DNA of 33,568 nucleotides from Cristatella mucedo (GCA_009760855.2 WPIO01000515.1:1-33568); one strand, 5' to 3'; positions 19,642-32,267 are shown, numbered from the stretch's first letter. The notes: generated from the letters alone by a model not told the origin. Made by a program: numbers and translations.

Positions 19642-21012
19642 GCTGAACATTGGTTCAAGCATTTGGCACGTAAATAACACGTTTAGCACGAATTCGCAGC
19701 AGTTCACGGAATATTCAGATTTTTCAAAACCATTTTTCGAAGGGTGCTGTAGCTGGCTGGGGAGTGCTGCATCTTTTTTCAAGCATTTCGCACTTGAAGA
19801 ACACATTTCGCACGAGTTTGCAGCAGATCGAGAAATATCCTGAAACTTTAAATCTGCTCTTCGGAGCATGCCGTACCGGTCAGCAGAGTGAGGCACCTTG
19901 TTTCAAGCATTTCGCACTTAAAAAACTCATTTCGCACGAGTTCGCAGCAGATCGCTAAATATCTAGAAACTTCAAATCGCATTTTCTTCGGAGCGTGCTC
20001 TGCTGGCTGGCAGCGAGCTGCTGCACGTATTTTCAAGCATTTCGCACTTGAATAACTATTTTCGCACGAGTTCGCAGCAGATCACAGAATATCTAGAAAC
20101 TTCAAATCGGCTCGTCGCAGCATGCTCTGGCTGGCAGCAGACGGCTGCACCTTGTTTCATGCATTTCGGAGGTAAATAACTCATTTCGCACGAGTTCGCA
20201 GCAGATCGCTGAACATCTCGAAACTTGAAATCTGCTCGTCGGAGCGTGCTTTGGTAGGCAGCAGACTGCTGCACCTTGTTTCATGCATTTCGCAGGTAAA
20301 TAACTTATTTCGCATGAGTTCACAGCAGATCACGGAATTTCTAGAAACTTCAAATCTGTTCGTCGGAGCGTGCTGTAGCTGGCAGCTGAGTGCTGCACAT
20401 TGGTTCAAGCATTTCGCACGTAAATAACACATTTTGCACGTGTTCGCAGCACATCACGGAATATTCTGATTTTTCAAATCCGCTTTTCGAAGGGTGCTGT
20501 AGCTGGCAGCGGAGTGCTGCACCTTGTTTCAAGCATTTCGCACTCGAATGACACATTTCGCACGAGTTCGCAGCAGATCGCGAAATATCCAGAAACTTCA
20601 AATCTGCTCTTCGGAGCATGCCGTACCAGCAGCAGAGTGATGCACCTTGTTTCAAGCATTTCGCACTTAAAAAACACATTTCGCACGAGTTCGCAGCAGA
20701 TCGAGAAATATCTAGAAACTTGAAATCTGCTCGTTCGGAGCGTGCTGCTGGCCGGCAGCAGAGTGCTGCACCTAGTTTCAAGCATTTCGCACTTAAATAA
20801 CTATTTTCGCACGAGTTCGCAGCAGATCACGGAATATCTAGAAACTTCAAATCTGCTCGTCGGAGCGTGCTCTGGCTGGCAGCAGAGTGCTGCACCTTGT
20901 TTCAAGCATTTCGCAGGTAAATAACTTATTTCGCAAGAGTTCACAGCAGATCACGGAATTTCTAGAAACTTCAAATCTGTTCGTCGGAGCGTGCTGTAGC
21001 TGGCAGCTGAGT
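19642..21012 (+). repeat. 11-mer unit U9 with unusual monomers
   Basis: m2, m3, m4/m10 joined to an m14 body with CGCATTTTCTTCGG (landmark spacing 130 before 20020), m15, m1/m10 hybrid (20144), m11, an m2-like monomer with CACGTGTTCGCAGCACATC and CTGATTTTTC, then near-consensus monomers at about 20516, 20639, 20764 and 20890. 1,371 bp. The longest departure from the 4/9 pattern. Confidence 0.72.
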
Positions 21013-21508
21013 GCTGCACATTGGTTCAAGCATTTCGCACGTAAATAACACGTTTAGCACGAGTTCGCAGCAGTTCACGGAATATTCAGATTTTTCAAAT
21101 CCATTTTTCGAAGGGTGCTGTAGCTGGCTGGGGAGTGCTGCATCTTTTTTCAAGCATTTTGCACTTGAAAAACACATTTCGCACGAGTTCGCAGCAGATC
21201 GAGAAATATTCTGAAACTTTAAATCTGCTCTTCGGAGCATGCCGTACCGGTCAGCAGAGTGAGGCACCTTGTTTCAAGCATTTCGCACTTAAAAAACTCA
21301 TTTCGCACGAGTTCGCAGCAGATCGCTGAACATCTCGAAACTTGAAATCTGCTCGTCGGAGCGTGCTTTGGTAGGCAGCAGACTGCTGCACCTTGTTTCA
21401 TGCATTTCGCAGGTAAATAACTTATTTCGCAAGAGTTCACAGCAGATCACGGAATTTCTAGAAACTTCAAATCTGTTCGTCGGAGCGTGCTGTAGCTGGC
21501 AGCTGAGT
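21013..21508 (+). repeat. 4-mer HOR unit U10
   Basis: m2, m3, m4/m10, m11/m1, 496 bp. Carries GCTGAACATCTCG and CGTGCTTTGG in the m4/m10 monomer, also seen at the end of U9 and in U11. Confidence 0.85.
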
Positions 21509-22623
21509 GCTGCACATTGGTTCAAGCATTTCGCACGTAAATAACACGTTTAGCACGAGTTCGCAGCAGTTCACGGAATATTCAGATTTTTCAAAACCAT
21601 TTTTCGAAGGGTGCTGTAGCTGGCTGGGGAGTGCTGCATCTTTTTTCAAGCATTTCGCACTTGAAGAACACATTTCGCACGAGTTCGCAGCAGATCGAGA
21701 AATATCCTGAAACTTTAAATCTGCTCTTCGGAGCATGCCGTACCGGTCAGCAGAGTGAGGCACCTTGTTTCAAGCATTTCGCACTTAAAAAACTCATTTC
21801 GCACGAGTTCGCAGCAGATCGCTGAACATCTCGAAACTTGAAATCTGCTCGTCGGAGCGTGCTTTGGTAGGCAGCAGACTGCTGCACCTTGTTTCATGCA
21901 TTTCGCAGGTAAATAACTTATTTCGCATGAGTTCACAGCAGATCACGGAATTTCTAGAAACTTCAAATCTGTTCGTCGGAGCGTGCTGTAGCTGGCAGCA
22001 GAGTGCTGCACTTTGGTTTAAGCATTTCGCACTCAAAAAACACATTTAGCATGAGTTTCCAGCACATCCCTGAATAGCTTCGAACTTCAAATCTGCTAGC
22101 CGGAGCGTGCTGTGGCCTGTAGCAGAGTGCTGCACCTAGTTTCAAGCATTTCGCACTTGCTTGACTTATTTCACACTAGTTCGCAGCAGATCGCGAAATA
22201 TCCAGAAACTTTAAATCTGCTCTTCGTAGCTTGCGGTAGCTGGCAGAAGTGTGCTGCACCCTTGTTCAAGCATTTCGCACTTGAATAACACATTTCACAC
22301 GACTTCGCAGTAGATCGCTAAATATCTAGAAACTTTGAATCGCTATTCTGACCTTCTGCTGGCTGGTAGCGGAGCTCTGCACGTATTTTCAAGCATTTCG
22401 CACTTGAATAACTATTTTCGCACGAGTTCGCAGCAGATCACAGAATATCTAGAAACTTCAAATCGGCTCGTCGCAGCATGCTCTGGCTGGCAGCAGACGG
22501 CTGCACCTTGTTTCATGCATTTCGCAGGTAAATAACTTATTTCGCAAGAGTTCACAGCAGATCACGGAATTTCTAGAAACTTCAAATCTGTTCGTCGGAG
22601 CGTGCTGTAGCTGGCAGCTGAGT
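21509..22623 (+). repeat. 9-mer HOR unit U11
   Basis: Standard order, 1,115 bp. m12 has CTCAAAAAACAC and TTTCCAGCACATCCC. HSE at 21952 and 22571. Confidence 0.85.
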
Positions 22624-23122
22624 GCTGCACATTGGTTCAAGCATTTCGCACGTAAATAACACGTTTAGCACGAGTTCGCAGCAGTTCACGGAATATTCAG
22701 ATTTTTCAAAAACCATTTTTCGAAGGGTGCTGTAGCTGGCTGGGGAGTGCTGCATCTTTTTTTTCAAGCATTTCGCACTTGAAGAACACATTTCGCACGA
22801 GTTCGCAGCAGATCGAGAAATATCCTGAAACTTTAAATCTGCTCTTCGGAGCATGCCGTACCGGTCAGCAGAGTGAGGCACCTTGTTTCAAGCATTTCGC
22901 ACTTAAAAAACTCATTTCGCACGAGTTCGCAGCAGATCGCGGAACATCTCGAAACTTGAAATCTGCTCGTCGGAGCGTGCTCTGGTAGGCAGCAGACTGC
23001 TGCACCTTGTTTCATGCATTTCGCAGGTAAATAACTTATTTCGCAAGAGTTCACAGCAGATCACGGAATTTCTAGAAACTTCAAATCTGTTCGTCGGAGC
23101 GTGCTGTAGCTGGCAGCTGAGT
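22624..23122 (+). repeat. 4-mer HOR unit U12
   Basis: m2, m3, m4/m10, m11/m1, 499 bp. The three extra bases are an A near 22710 and two T in the T run of m3 near 22760. Confidence 0.85.
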
Positions 23123-24238
23123 GCTGCACATTGGTTCAAGCATTTCGCACGTAAATAACACGTTTAGCACGAGTTCGCAGCAGTTCACGGAATATTCAGA
23201 TTTTTCAAAACCATTTTTCGAAGGGTGCTGTAGCTGGCTGGGGAGTGCTGCATCTTTTTTCAAGCATTTCGCACTTGAAGAACACATTTCGCACGAGTTC
23301 GCAGCAGATCGAGAAATATCCTGAAACTTTAAATCTGCTCTTCGGAGCATGCCGTACCGGTCAGCAGAGTGAGGCACCTTGTTTCAAGCATTTCGCACTT
23401 AAAAAACTCATTTCGCACGAGTTCGCAGCAGATCGCGGAACATCTCGAAACTTGAAATCTGCTCGTCGGAGCGTGCTCTGGTAGGCAGCAGACTGCTGCA
23501 CCTTGTTTCATGCATTTCGCAGGTAAATAACTTATTTCGCATGAGTTCACAGCAGATCACGGAATTTCTAGAAACTTCAAATCTGTTCGTCGGAGCGTGC
23601 TGTAGCTGGCAGCAGAGTGCTGCACTTTGGTTTAAGCATTTCGCACTCGAAAAACACATTTAGCATGAGTTCCCAGCACATCGCTGAATAGCTTCGAACT
23701 TCAAATCTGCTAGCCGGAGCGTGCTGTAGCCTGTAGCAGAGTGCTGCACCTAGTTTCAAGCATTTCGCACTTGCTTGACTTATTTCACACTAGTTCGCAG
23801 CAGATCGCGAAATATCCAGAAACTTTAAATCTGCTCTTCGTAGCTTGCGGTAGCTGGCAGAAGTGTGCTGCACCCTTGTTCAAGCATTTCGCCCTTGAAG
23901 AACACATTTCGCACGAGTTCGCAGCAGATCGAAAAATATCCTGAAACTTTAAATCTGCTCTTCTGAGCTTCTGCTGGCTGGTAGCGGAGTGCTGCACCTT
24001 GTTTCAAGCATTTCGCACTTGAATAACTATTTTCGCACGAGTTCGCAGCAGATCACAGAATATCTAGAAACTTCAAATCGGCTCGTCGCAGCATGCTCTG
24101 GCTGGCAGCAGACTGCTGCACCTTGTTTCATGCATTTCGCAGGTAAATAACTTATTTCGCAAGAGTTCACAGCAGATCACGGAATTTCTAGAAACTTCAA
24201 ATCTGTTCGTCGGAGCGTGCTGTAGCTGGCAGCTGAGT
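23123..24238 (+). repeat. 9-mer HOR unit U13
   Basis: Standard order, 1,116 bp, but the m14 position holds an m14/m3 hybrid (CCCTTGAAGAACAC, GAAAAATATCCTGAAACTTT, CTTCTGAGCTTCTGC). The m1 HSE is at 24186-24198. Confidence 0.82.
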
Positions 24239-24610
24239 GCTGCACATTGGTTCAAGCATTTCGCACGTAAATAACACGTTTAGCACGAGTTCGCAGCAGT
24301 TCACGGAATATTCAGATTTTTCAAAACCATTTTTCGAAGGGTGCTGTAGCTGGCTGGGGAGTGCTGCATCTTTTTTCAAGCATTTCGCACTTGAAGAACA
24401 CATTTCGCACGAGTTCGCAGCAGATCGCGGAACATCTCGAAACTTGAAATCTGCTCGTCGGAGCGTGCTCTGGTAGGCAGCAGACTGCTGCACCTTGTTT
24501 CATGCATTTCGCAGGTAAATAACTTATTTCGCAAGAGTTCACAGCAGATCACGGAATTTCTAGAAACTTCAAATCTGCTCGTCGGAGCATGCTCTGGTAG
24601 GCAGCAGACT
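24239..24610 (+). repeat. Partial unit U14, end of the short-HOR region
   Basis: m2, an m3/m10 hybrid (GAAGAACAC then GGAACATCTCG) and an m1-like HSE monomer ending GGTAGGCAGCAGACT. Three monomers, then the diverged region starts. Confidence 0.75.
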
Positions 24611-25959
24611 GCTACACCTTGTTTCATGCATTTCGCAGGTACATAACTGATTTCGCAAGTGTTCACAGCAGATCACGGAACTTCTATAAACTTCAAATCT
24701 GTTCGTCGAAGCGTGCTGTAGCTGGCAGCAGAGTGCTGCACTTTCGTTTAAGCATTTCGCACTCAAATAACACATTTAGCATGAGTTCGCAGCAGATCGC
24801 AGAATATCTTCAAACTTCAAATCTACTAGCCGGAGCGTGCTGTAGCCTGAAGCAGAGTGCTGCACCTAGTTTCAAGCATTTCGCACTTGCTTGACTTATT
24901 TCACACTAGTTCGCAGCAGATCGCAGAATATCCAGAAACTTTAAATCTGCTCTTCGTAGCGTGTGGTAGCTGGCAGCAGAGTGCTGCATCCTTGTTCAAG
25001 CATTTCGCACATGAATAACACATTTCGCTCGAGTTTGCAGTAGATCGCTAAATATCTAGAAACTTCAAATCTGCTCTTCTGACCTTGTGCTGGCTGGCAG
25101 CAGAGTGCTGCACGTATTTTCAAGCATTTCGCACTTGAATAACTGTTTTCGCGCGAGTTCTCAGCAGATCACAGAATATCTAGAAACTTCAAATCGGCCC
25201 GCCGCAGCATGCTCTGGCTGGCAGCAGACGGCTGCACCTTGTTTCAAGCATTTCCCACTTGAATAACTCATTTCGCACGTGTTACCAGCAGATAGCAGAA
25301 TATCTAGAAACTTCAAATCTGCTCGTCGGAGCGTGCTCTGGTAGGCAGCAGACTGCAGCACCTTGTTTCATGCATTTCGCAGGTAAATAACTTATTTCGC
25401 AAGAGGTCACAGCAGATCACGGAATTTCTAGAAACTTCAAATCTGTTCGTCGGAGCGTGCTGTAGCTGGCAGCTGAGTGCTGCACATTGGTTCAAGCATT
25501 TCGCACGTAAATAACACATTTTTCACGAGTTCGCAGCAGTTCACGGAATATTCATACTTTTCAAATCAATTTTTCGAAGCGTGCTGTAGCTGGCTGGGGA
25601 GTGCTGCATCTTTTTTCAAGCATTTCGCACTTGAAGAACACATTTCGCACGAGTTCGCAGCAGATGGAGAAATATCCTGAAACTTTAAATCTGCTCTTCG
25701 GAGCAAGCCGTACCGGGCAGCAAAGTGAGGCACCTTGTTTCAAGCATTTCGTACTTGAATTACACATTTCGCACGAGTTCGCAGTAGATCGCTGAATATC
25801 TAGAAACTTCAAATCGGCTCTTCTGAACTTGTGCTGGCTGGCAGCAGAATGCTGCACCTTGTTTCAAGCATTTCGCATTCGAATAAGTATTTTCGCACGA
25901 GTTTGAAGCAGATCGCAGAATATGTAGAAACTTCAAATCTGCTCTTCTGAACTTGTGCT

Positions 25960-26365
25960 GGCTGGCAGCAGAGTGCTGCACCTTGTTTCAAGCATTTCGC
26001 ACTCGAATAACTATTTTCGCAAGAGTTTGAAATAGATCGCAGAATATCGAGAAACTTCAAATCGGCTCGTCGCAGCATGCTCTGGCTGGCAGCAGACTTC
26101 TGCACCTTGTTTCAAGCATTTCCCACTTGAATAACTCATTTCGCACGTGTTACCAGCAGATCGCGGAATATCTAGAAACTTCAAATCTGCTAGCCGGAGC
26201 GTGCTGTAGCCTGTCGCAGAGTGCTGCACCTAGTTTCAAGCATTTCGCACTTGCTTGACTTTTTTCACACTAGTTCGCAGCAGATCGCAGAATATCCAGA
26301 AACTTTAAATCTCCTCTTCGTAGCGTGCGGTAGCTGGCAGCAGAGTGCGGCATCCTTGTTCAAGC
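25960..26365 (+). repeat. Long-range repeat, copy 1 of pair P1
   Basis: Matches 28688-29093 at an offset of exactly 2,728 (22 x 124), including the rare string GAGTTTGAAATAGATCGCAG and the later GTAGCCTGTCGCAGAGTG. Confidence 0.78.
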
Positions 26366-26429
26366 ATTTTGCATTCGAATAACTATTTTTGCACGAGTTT
26401 GAAGCAGATCGCAGAATATGTAGAAACTT

Positions 26430-26980
26430 CAAATCTGCTCTTCTGACCTTGTGCTGGCTGGCAGCTGAGTGCTGCACGTACTTTCAAGCGTTTCGCACTT
26501 GAATAACTATTTTCGCACGAGTTCGCAGCAGATCCTAGAATATCTAGAAACTTCAAATCGGCTCGTCCCAGCATGCTCTGGCTGGCAGCAGACTTCTGCA
26601 CCTTGTTTCAAGCATTTCCCACTTGAATATCTCACTTCGTACGTGTTACCAGCAGATAGCGGAATATCTAGAAGCTTCAAATCTGCTCGTCGGAGCGTGT
26701 GCTGGCTCGTAGCAGATTGCTTCATGTTGTTTTAAGCATGTCGCTAGCAAATAACACATTTCGCACGAGTTCGCAGCAGATCTCGGAATATCTAGTATCT
26801 TCAAATCTGCTTGTCGGAGCCTGAGCTGGCTGGCAGCAGAGTGCTGCACCTTGCTTTATTCATTTTGCTCTTGAATAACTCATTTCGCACGAGTTGGCAG
26901 CAAATCGCAGAAAATCCAGAAACTTCAAATCTGCTCGTCGGAGCGTGCTCTGGTAGGCAGCAGACTGCTGCACCACATTT
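26430..26980 (+). repeat. Long-range repeat, copy 1 of pair P2
   Basis: Matches 29282-29831 at an offset of 2,852 (23 x 124), dropping to 2,851 after a single-base loss near 29420. Shared rare strings: TTTCAAGCGTTTCGC, GATCCTAGAATATC, GCAGATTGCTTCATG, TCTAGTATCTTC. Confidence 0.78.
26719..26842 (+). repeat. GCTTCA-start monomer class (right-side class)
   Basis: Starts GCTTCATGTTGTTTTAAGCA, has GTCGCTAGCAAATAACAC and TCTAGTATCTTC. Related GCTTCA starts are at 27463, 29570, 30314, 31168 and 31664, and one lone relative at 7108. The class marks the diverged region. Confidence 0.7.
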
Positions 26981-27329
26981 AATGCATTACGCAGGTAAAT
27001 AACTTATTTCGCAAGAGTTCACAGCAGATCACGGAATTTCAAGAAACGTCAAATCTGTTCGTCGGAGCGTGCTGTAGCTGGCAGCAGAGTGCTGCACTTT
27101 GGTTTATGCATTTCGCACTCAAATAACACATTTTGCATGAGTTCGCAGCAGATCGCGAAATATCTTTGAACTTCAAATCTGCTAGCCGGAGCATGCTGTA
27201 GCCTGTCGCAAAGTGCTGCACCTAGTTTCAAGCATTTTGCACTTGCTTGACTTATTTCACACTAGTTCGCAGCAGATCGCTGAATATGCAGAAACTTTAA
27301 ATCTGCTCTTCGTAGTGTGCCGTAGCTGG

Positions 27330-27840
27330 CAGCAGAGAGCAGCACCCTTATTCAAGCACTTCGCACTTGAATAACATATTTCGCACGAGTTTGCAGCGGA
27401 TCGCTGGATATCTAGAAACTTCATATCTGCTTGTCGGAACGTGTGCTGGCTCGTAGCAGAGTGCTTCAGCTTGTTTTAAGCATGTCGCACGCAAATAACA
27501 CGTTTCGCACGAGTTCGCAGCGGATCGCTGGATATCTAGAAACTTCAAATCTACTTGTTGGAACGTGGGCTGGCTAGCAGCAGAGTGCTGCACCTTGCTT
27601 TAAGCATTTCGCACTTAAAAAACTCATTTCGCACGAGTTCGCAGCAGATCGCGGAACATCTCGAAACTTAAAATCTGCTCATCGGAGCGTGCTCTGGAAG
27701 GCAGCAGACTGCTGTACCTTATTTCATGCATTTTGCAGGTAAATAACTTATTTCGCAAGAGTTCACAGCAGATCACGGAATTTCTAGAAACTTTAAATCT
27801 GTTCGTCGGAGCGTGCTATAGCTAGCAGCAGAGTGCTGCA
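27330..27840 (+). repeat. Long-range repeat, copy 1 of pair P3
   Basis: Matches about 31044-31545 at an offset of 3,705 (30 x 124 minus 15). Shared rare strings: ACTTCATATCTGC, AAATAACACGTTTCGCACG after GTCGCACGC, GAACGTGGGCTGGCTAGCAG, GCAGACTGCTGTACCTT. Confidence 0.75.
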
Positions 27841-28687
27841 CTTTGGTTTAAGCCTTTCCAACTCAAATAACACATTTTGCATGAGTTCGCAGCAGATCGC
27901 GAAATATCTTCGAACTTCAAATCTGCTAGCCGGAGCATGCTGTAGCCTGTCGCAAAGTGCTGCACCTAGTTTCGAACATTTTGCACTTGCTTGACTTATT
28001 TCACACTAGTTCGCAGCAGATCGCAGAATATCCAGAAACTTTAAATCTGCTCTTCGTAGCGTGTGGTAGCTGGCAGCAGAGTGCTGCATCCTTGTTCAAG
28101 CATTTCGCACTTGAATAACACATTTCGCACGAGTTCGCAGTAGATCGCTAAATATCTAGAAACTTCAAATCTGCTCTTCTGACCTTGTGCTGGCTGGCAG
28201 CAGAGTGCTGGACGTTTTTTCAAGCATTTCCCACTTGAATAACTATTTTCGCACGAGTTCACAGCAGATCACAGAATATCTAGAAACTTCAAATCGGCTC
28301 GTCGCAGCGTGCTCTGGCTGGCAGCAGACGGCTGCACCTTGTTTCATGCATTTCGCAGGTAAATAACTTATTTCGCAAGAGTTCACAGCAGGTTACGGAA
28401 TTTCTAGAAACTTTAAATCTGTCCGTCGGAGCGTGCTGTAGCTGGCAGCTGAGTGCTGCACATTGGTTTAAGCATTTCGCACGTAAATAACACGTTTCGC
28501 ACGAGTTCGCAGCAGATCGAGAAACATCCTGAAACTATAAATCTGCTCTTCGGAGAATGCCGTACCGGGCAGCAGAGTGAGGCACCTTGTTTCAAGCGAT
28601 TCGCTCTTGAATAACACATTTCGCACGAGTTCGCAGTAGATCGCTAAATATCTAGAAACTTTAAATCTGCTCTTCTGAACTTGTGCT

Positions 28688-29093
28688 GGCTGGCAGCAGA
28701 GTGCTGCACCTTGTTTCAAGCATTTCGCACTCGAATAACTATTTTCGCAAGAGTTTGAAATAGATCGCAGAATATCGAGAAACTTCAAATCGGCTCGTCG
28801 CAGCATGCTCTGGCTGGCAGCAGACTTCTGCACCTTGTTTCAAGCATTTCCCACTTGAATAACTCATTTCGCACGTGTTACCAGCAGATCGCGGAATATC
28901 TAGAAACTTCAAATCTGCTAGCCGGAGCGTGCTGTAGCCTGTCGCAGAGTGCTGCACCTAGTTTCAAGCATTTCGCACTTGCTTGACTTATTTCACACTA
29001 GTTCGCAGCAGATCGCAGAATATCCAGAAACTTTAAATCTGCTCTTCGTAGCGAGCGGTAGCTGGCAGCAGAGTGCTGCATCCTTGTTCAAGC
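28688..29093 (+). repeat. Long-range repeat, copy 2 of pair P1
   Basis: Partner of 25960-26365, at an offset of 2,728. Differences seen by eye are scattered single bases. Confidence 0.78.
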
Positions 29094-29281
29094 ATTTCGC
29101 ACTTGAATAACACATTTCGCACGAGTTCGCAGCGGATCGCTGGATATCTAGAAACTTCAAATCTGCTTGTCGGGACGTGTGCTGGCTGGCAGTAGGGTGC
29201 TGCACCTTGCTTTAAGCATTTCGCACTTGAATAACACATTTCGCACGCGTTCGCAGTAGATCGCTAAATATCTAGAAACTT

Positions 29282-29831
29282 CAAATCTGCTCTTCTGACC
29301 TTGTGCTGGCTGGCAGCAGAGTGCTGCACGTACTTTCAAGCGTTTCGCACTTGAATAACTATTTTCGCACGATTTCGCAGCAGATCCTAGAATATCTAGA
29401 AACTTCAAATCGGCTCGTCCAGCATGCTCTGGCTGGCAGCAGACTTCTGCACCTTGTTTTAAGCATTTCCCACTTGAATATCTCACTTCGCACGTGTTAC
29501 CAGCAGATAGCGGATTATCTAGAAACTTCAAATCTGCTTGTCGGAGCGTGTGCTGGCTGGTAGCAGATTGCTTCATGTTGTTTTAAGCATGTCGCTAGCA
29601 AATAACACGTTTCGCACGAGTTCCCAGCAGATCGCGGAATATCTAGTATCTTCAAATCTGCTTGTCGGAGCCTGCGCTGGCTGGCAGCAGAGTGCTGCAC
29701 CTTGCTTTATGCATTTTGCTCTTGAATAACTCATTTCGCACGAGTTGGCAGCAAATCGCGGAAAATCCAGAAACTTCAAATCTGCTCGTCGGAGCGTGCT
29801 CTGGTAGGCAGCAGACTGCTGTACCTTGTTT
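29282..29831 (+). repeat. Long-range repeat, copy 2 of pair P2
   Basis: Partner of 26430-26980. The offset is one monomer larger than in pair P1, so one monomer was gained in this copy (or lost in the other) between P1 and P2. Confidence 0.78.
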
Positions 29832-31018
29832 CACGCATTTTGCAGGTAAATAACTTATTTCGCAAGAGTTCACAGCAGATCACGCAATTTCTAGAAACTT
29901 TAAATCTGTTCGTCGGAGCGTGCTGTAGCTGGCAGCAGAGTGCTGCACTTTGGTTTAAGCATTTCCCACTCAAATAACACATTTCGCACGAGTTCGACGC
30001 GGATCCCTGGATATCTAGAAACTTCAAATCTGCTCTTCTGAACTTGTGCTGGCTGGCAACAGAGTGCTGCAGCTTGCTTTAAGCATTTTGCGCTTGAATA
30101 CCTAATTTCGCACGAGTTCGCAGCAATTCACGGAATTATCAGATTTTTCAAATCAAGTTTTCGCAGGGTGCGGTAGCTGAAAGCAGAGTGCTGCACCTTG
30201 TTTTAGGCATTTCGCACTTGAATGACTCATTTCGCACGAGTTCGCAGCAAATCGCGGAATATCTCGAAACTTCAAATCTGCTCGTCGGAGCGTGCTCTGA
30301 TAGGCAGCAGATTGCTTCATGTTGTTTAAAGCATGTCACACGCAAATAACACGTTTCGCACGAGTTTGCAGCAGATCGCGGAATATCTAAAATCTTCGAA
30401 TCTTCTTGTCGGAGCGTGCTCTAGCTTGCAGCAGAGTGCTGCACCTTGCTTTAAGCATTTTGGGCTTGAATAACTCATTTCGCACGAGTTCGCAGCAATT
30501 CACGGAATATTCAGATTTTTCAAATCAAGTTTTCGCAGGGTGCGGTAGCTGGCAGCAGAGTGCTGCACCTTGTTTTAGGCATTTCGCACTTGAATAACTC
30601 ATTTCGCACGAGATCGCAGCAGATCGCGGAATATCTCGAAACTTCAAATCTGCTCGTCGGAGCGTGCTCTGGTAGGCAGCAGACTGCAGCACCTTGTTTC
30701 ATGCATTTCGCAGGTAAATAACTTATTTGGCAAGAGTTCACAGCAGATCACGGAATTTCTAGAAACTTCAAATCTGTTCGTCGGAGCGTGCTGTAGCCGG
30801 CAGCAGAGTGCTGCACTTTGGTTTAAGCATTTCGCACTCAATTAACACGTTTCCCATGAGTTCGCAGCAGATCGCGGTATATCTTCGAACTTCAAATCTG
30901 CTAGCCGGAGCGTGCTGTAGCCTGTAGCAGAGTGCTGCACCTAGTATCAAGCATTTCGCATTTGCTTGACTTATTTCACACTAGTTCGCGGCAGATCGCA
31001 GAATATCCAGAAACTTTA

Positions 31019-31032
31019 AATCTGCCGTAGCT
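31019..31032 (+). other. 14-bp deletion in m13
   Basis: AAATCTGC runs straight into CGTAGCTGGCAGCAG. The bases CTCTTCGTAGCGTG or similar are missing. Landmarks 30934 and 31044 are 110 apart. Confidence 0.75.
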
Positions 31033-31043
31033 GGCAGCAGAGT

Positions 31044-31545
31044 GCTGCACCCTTGTTCAAGGATTTCGCACTTGAATAACACATTTCGCACGAGTTCGCA
31101 GCGGATCGCTGGATATCTAGAAACTTCATATCTGCTTGTCGGAACGTGTGCTGGCTTGTAGCAGAGTGCTTCACCTTGTTTTAAGACTGTCGCACGCAAA
31201 TAACACGTTTCGCACGAGTTCGCAGTGGATCGCTGGATATCTAGAAACTTCAAAGCTACTTGTTCGAACGTGGGCTGGCTAGCAGCAGAGTGCTGCACCT
31301 TGCTTTAAGCATTTCGCACTTAAAAAACTCATTTCGCACGAGTTCCCAGCAGATCGCGGAACATCTCGAAACTTCAAATCTGCTCATCGGAGCGTGCTCT
31401 GGTAGGCAGCAGACTGCTGTACCTTGTTTCATGCATTTTGCAGGTAAATTACTTATTTCGCAAGAGTTCACAGCAGATCACGGAATTTCTAGAAACTTCA
31501 AATCTGTTCGCCGGAGCGTGCTGTAGCTGGCAGCAGAGTGCTGCA
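31044..31545 (+). repeat. Long-range repeat, copy 2 of pair P3
   Basis: Partner of 27330-27840. The offset is seven monomers larger than in pair P2. The missing 15 bases are explained by the 14-base loss near 31025 and the single base near 29420. Confidence 0.75.
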
Positions 31546-32267
31546 CTTTGGTTTAAGCATTTCGCACCCAAATAACACGCTTCGCACGAGTTCGCAGCGG
31601 ATCGCTAGATATCTAGAAACTTCACATCTCCTTGTCAAAACGTGTGCTGGCTGGTAGCAGAGTGCTTCACCTTGTTTTTAGCATTTCGCACTTGCTTGAC
31701 TTATTTCACACTAGTTCGCAGCAGATCGCAAAATATCCAGAAACTTTAAATCTGCTCTTCGTAGCGTGTCGTAGCTAGCAACAGAGTGCTGCACCATTGT
31801 TCAAGCATTTCGCACTTGAATAACACATTTCGCACGAGTTTACAGTAGATCGCTAAATATCTAGAAACTTCAAATCTGCTCTTCTGACCTTGTGCTAGCT
31901 GGCAGCAGAGTGCTGCATGTATTTTTTGGCATTTTGCACTTGAATAACTATTTTCGCACGAGTTCGCAGCAGATCACAGAATATCTAGAAACTTCAAATC
32001 GGCTCGTCGCAGCGTGCTCTGGCTGGCAGCAGACGGCTGCACCTTGTTTCATGCATTTTGCAGGTAAATAACTTATTTCGCGAGAGTTCAGAGCAGATCA
32101 CGGAATTTCTAGAAACTTCAAATCTGTTCGTCGAAGCGTGCTGTAGCTGGCAGCTGAGTGGTGCTCATTGGTTCAAGCGTTTCGCACTTGAATAACACAT
32201 TTCGCACGAGTTCGCAGCTGATCGCTGGATATCTAGAAACTTCATATCTGCTTGTCGGAACGTGTGC

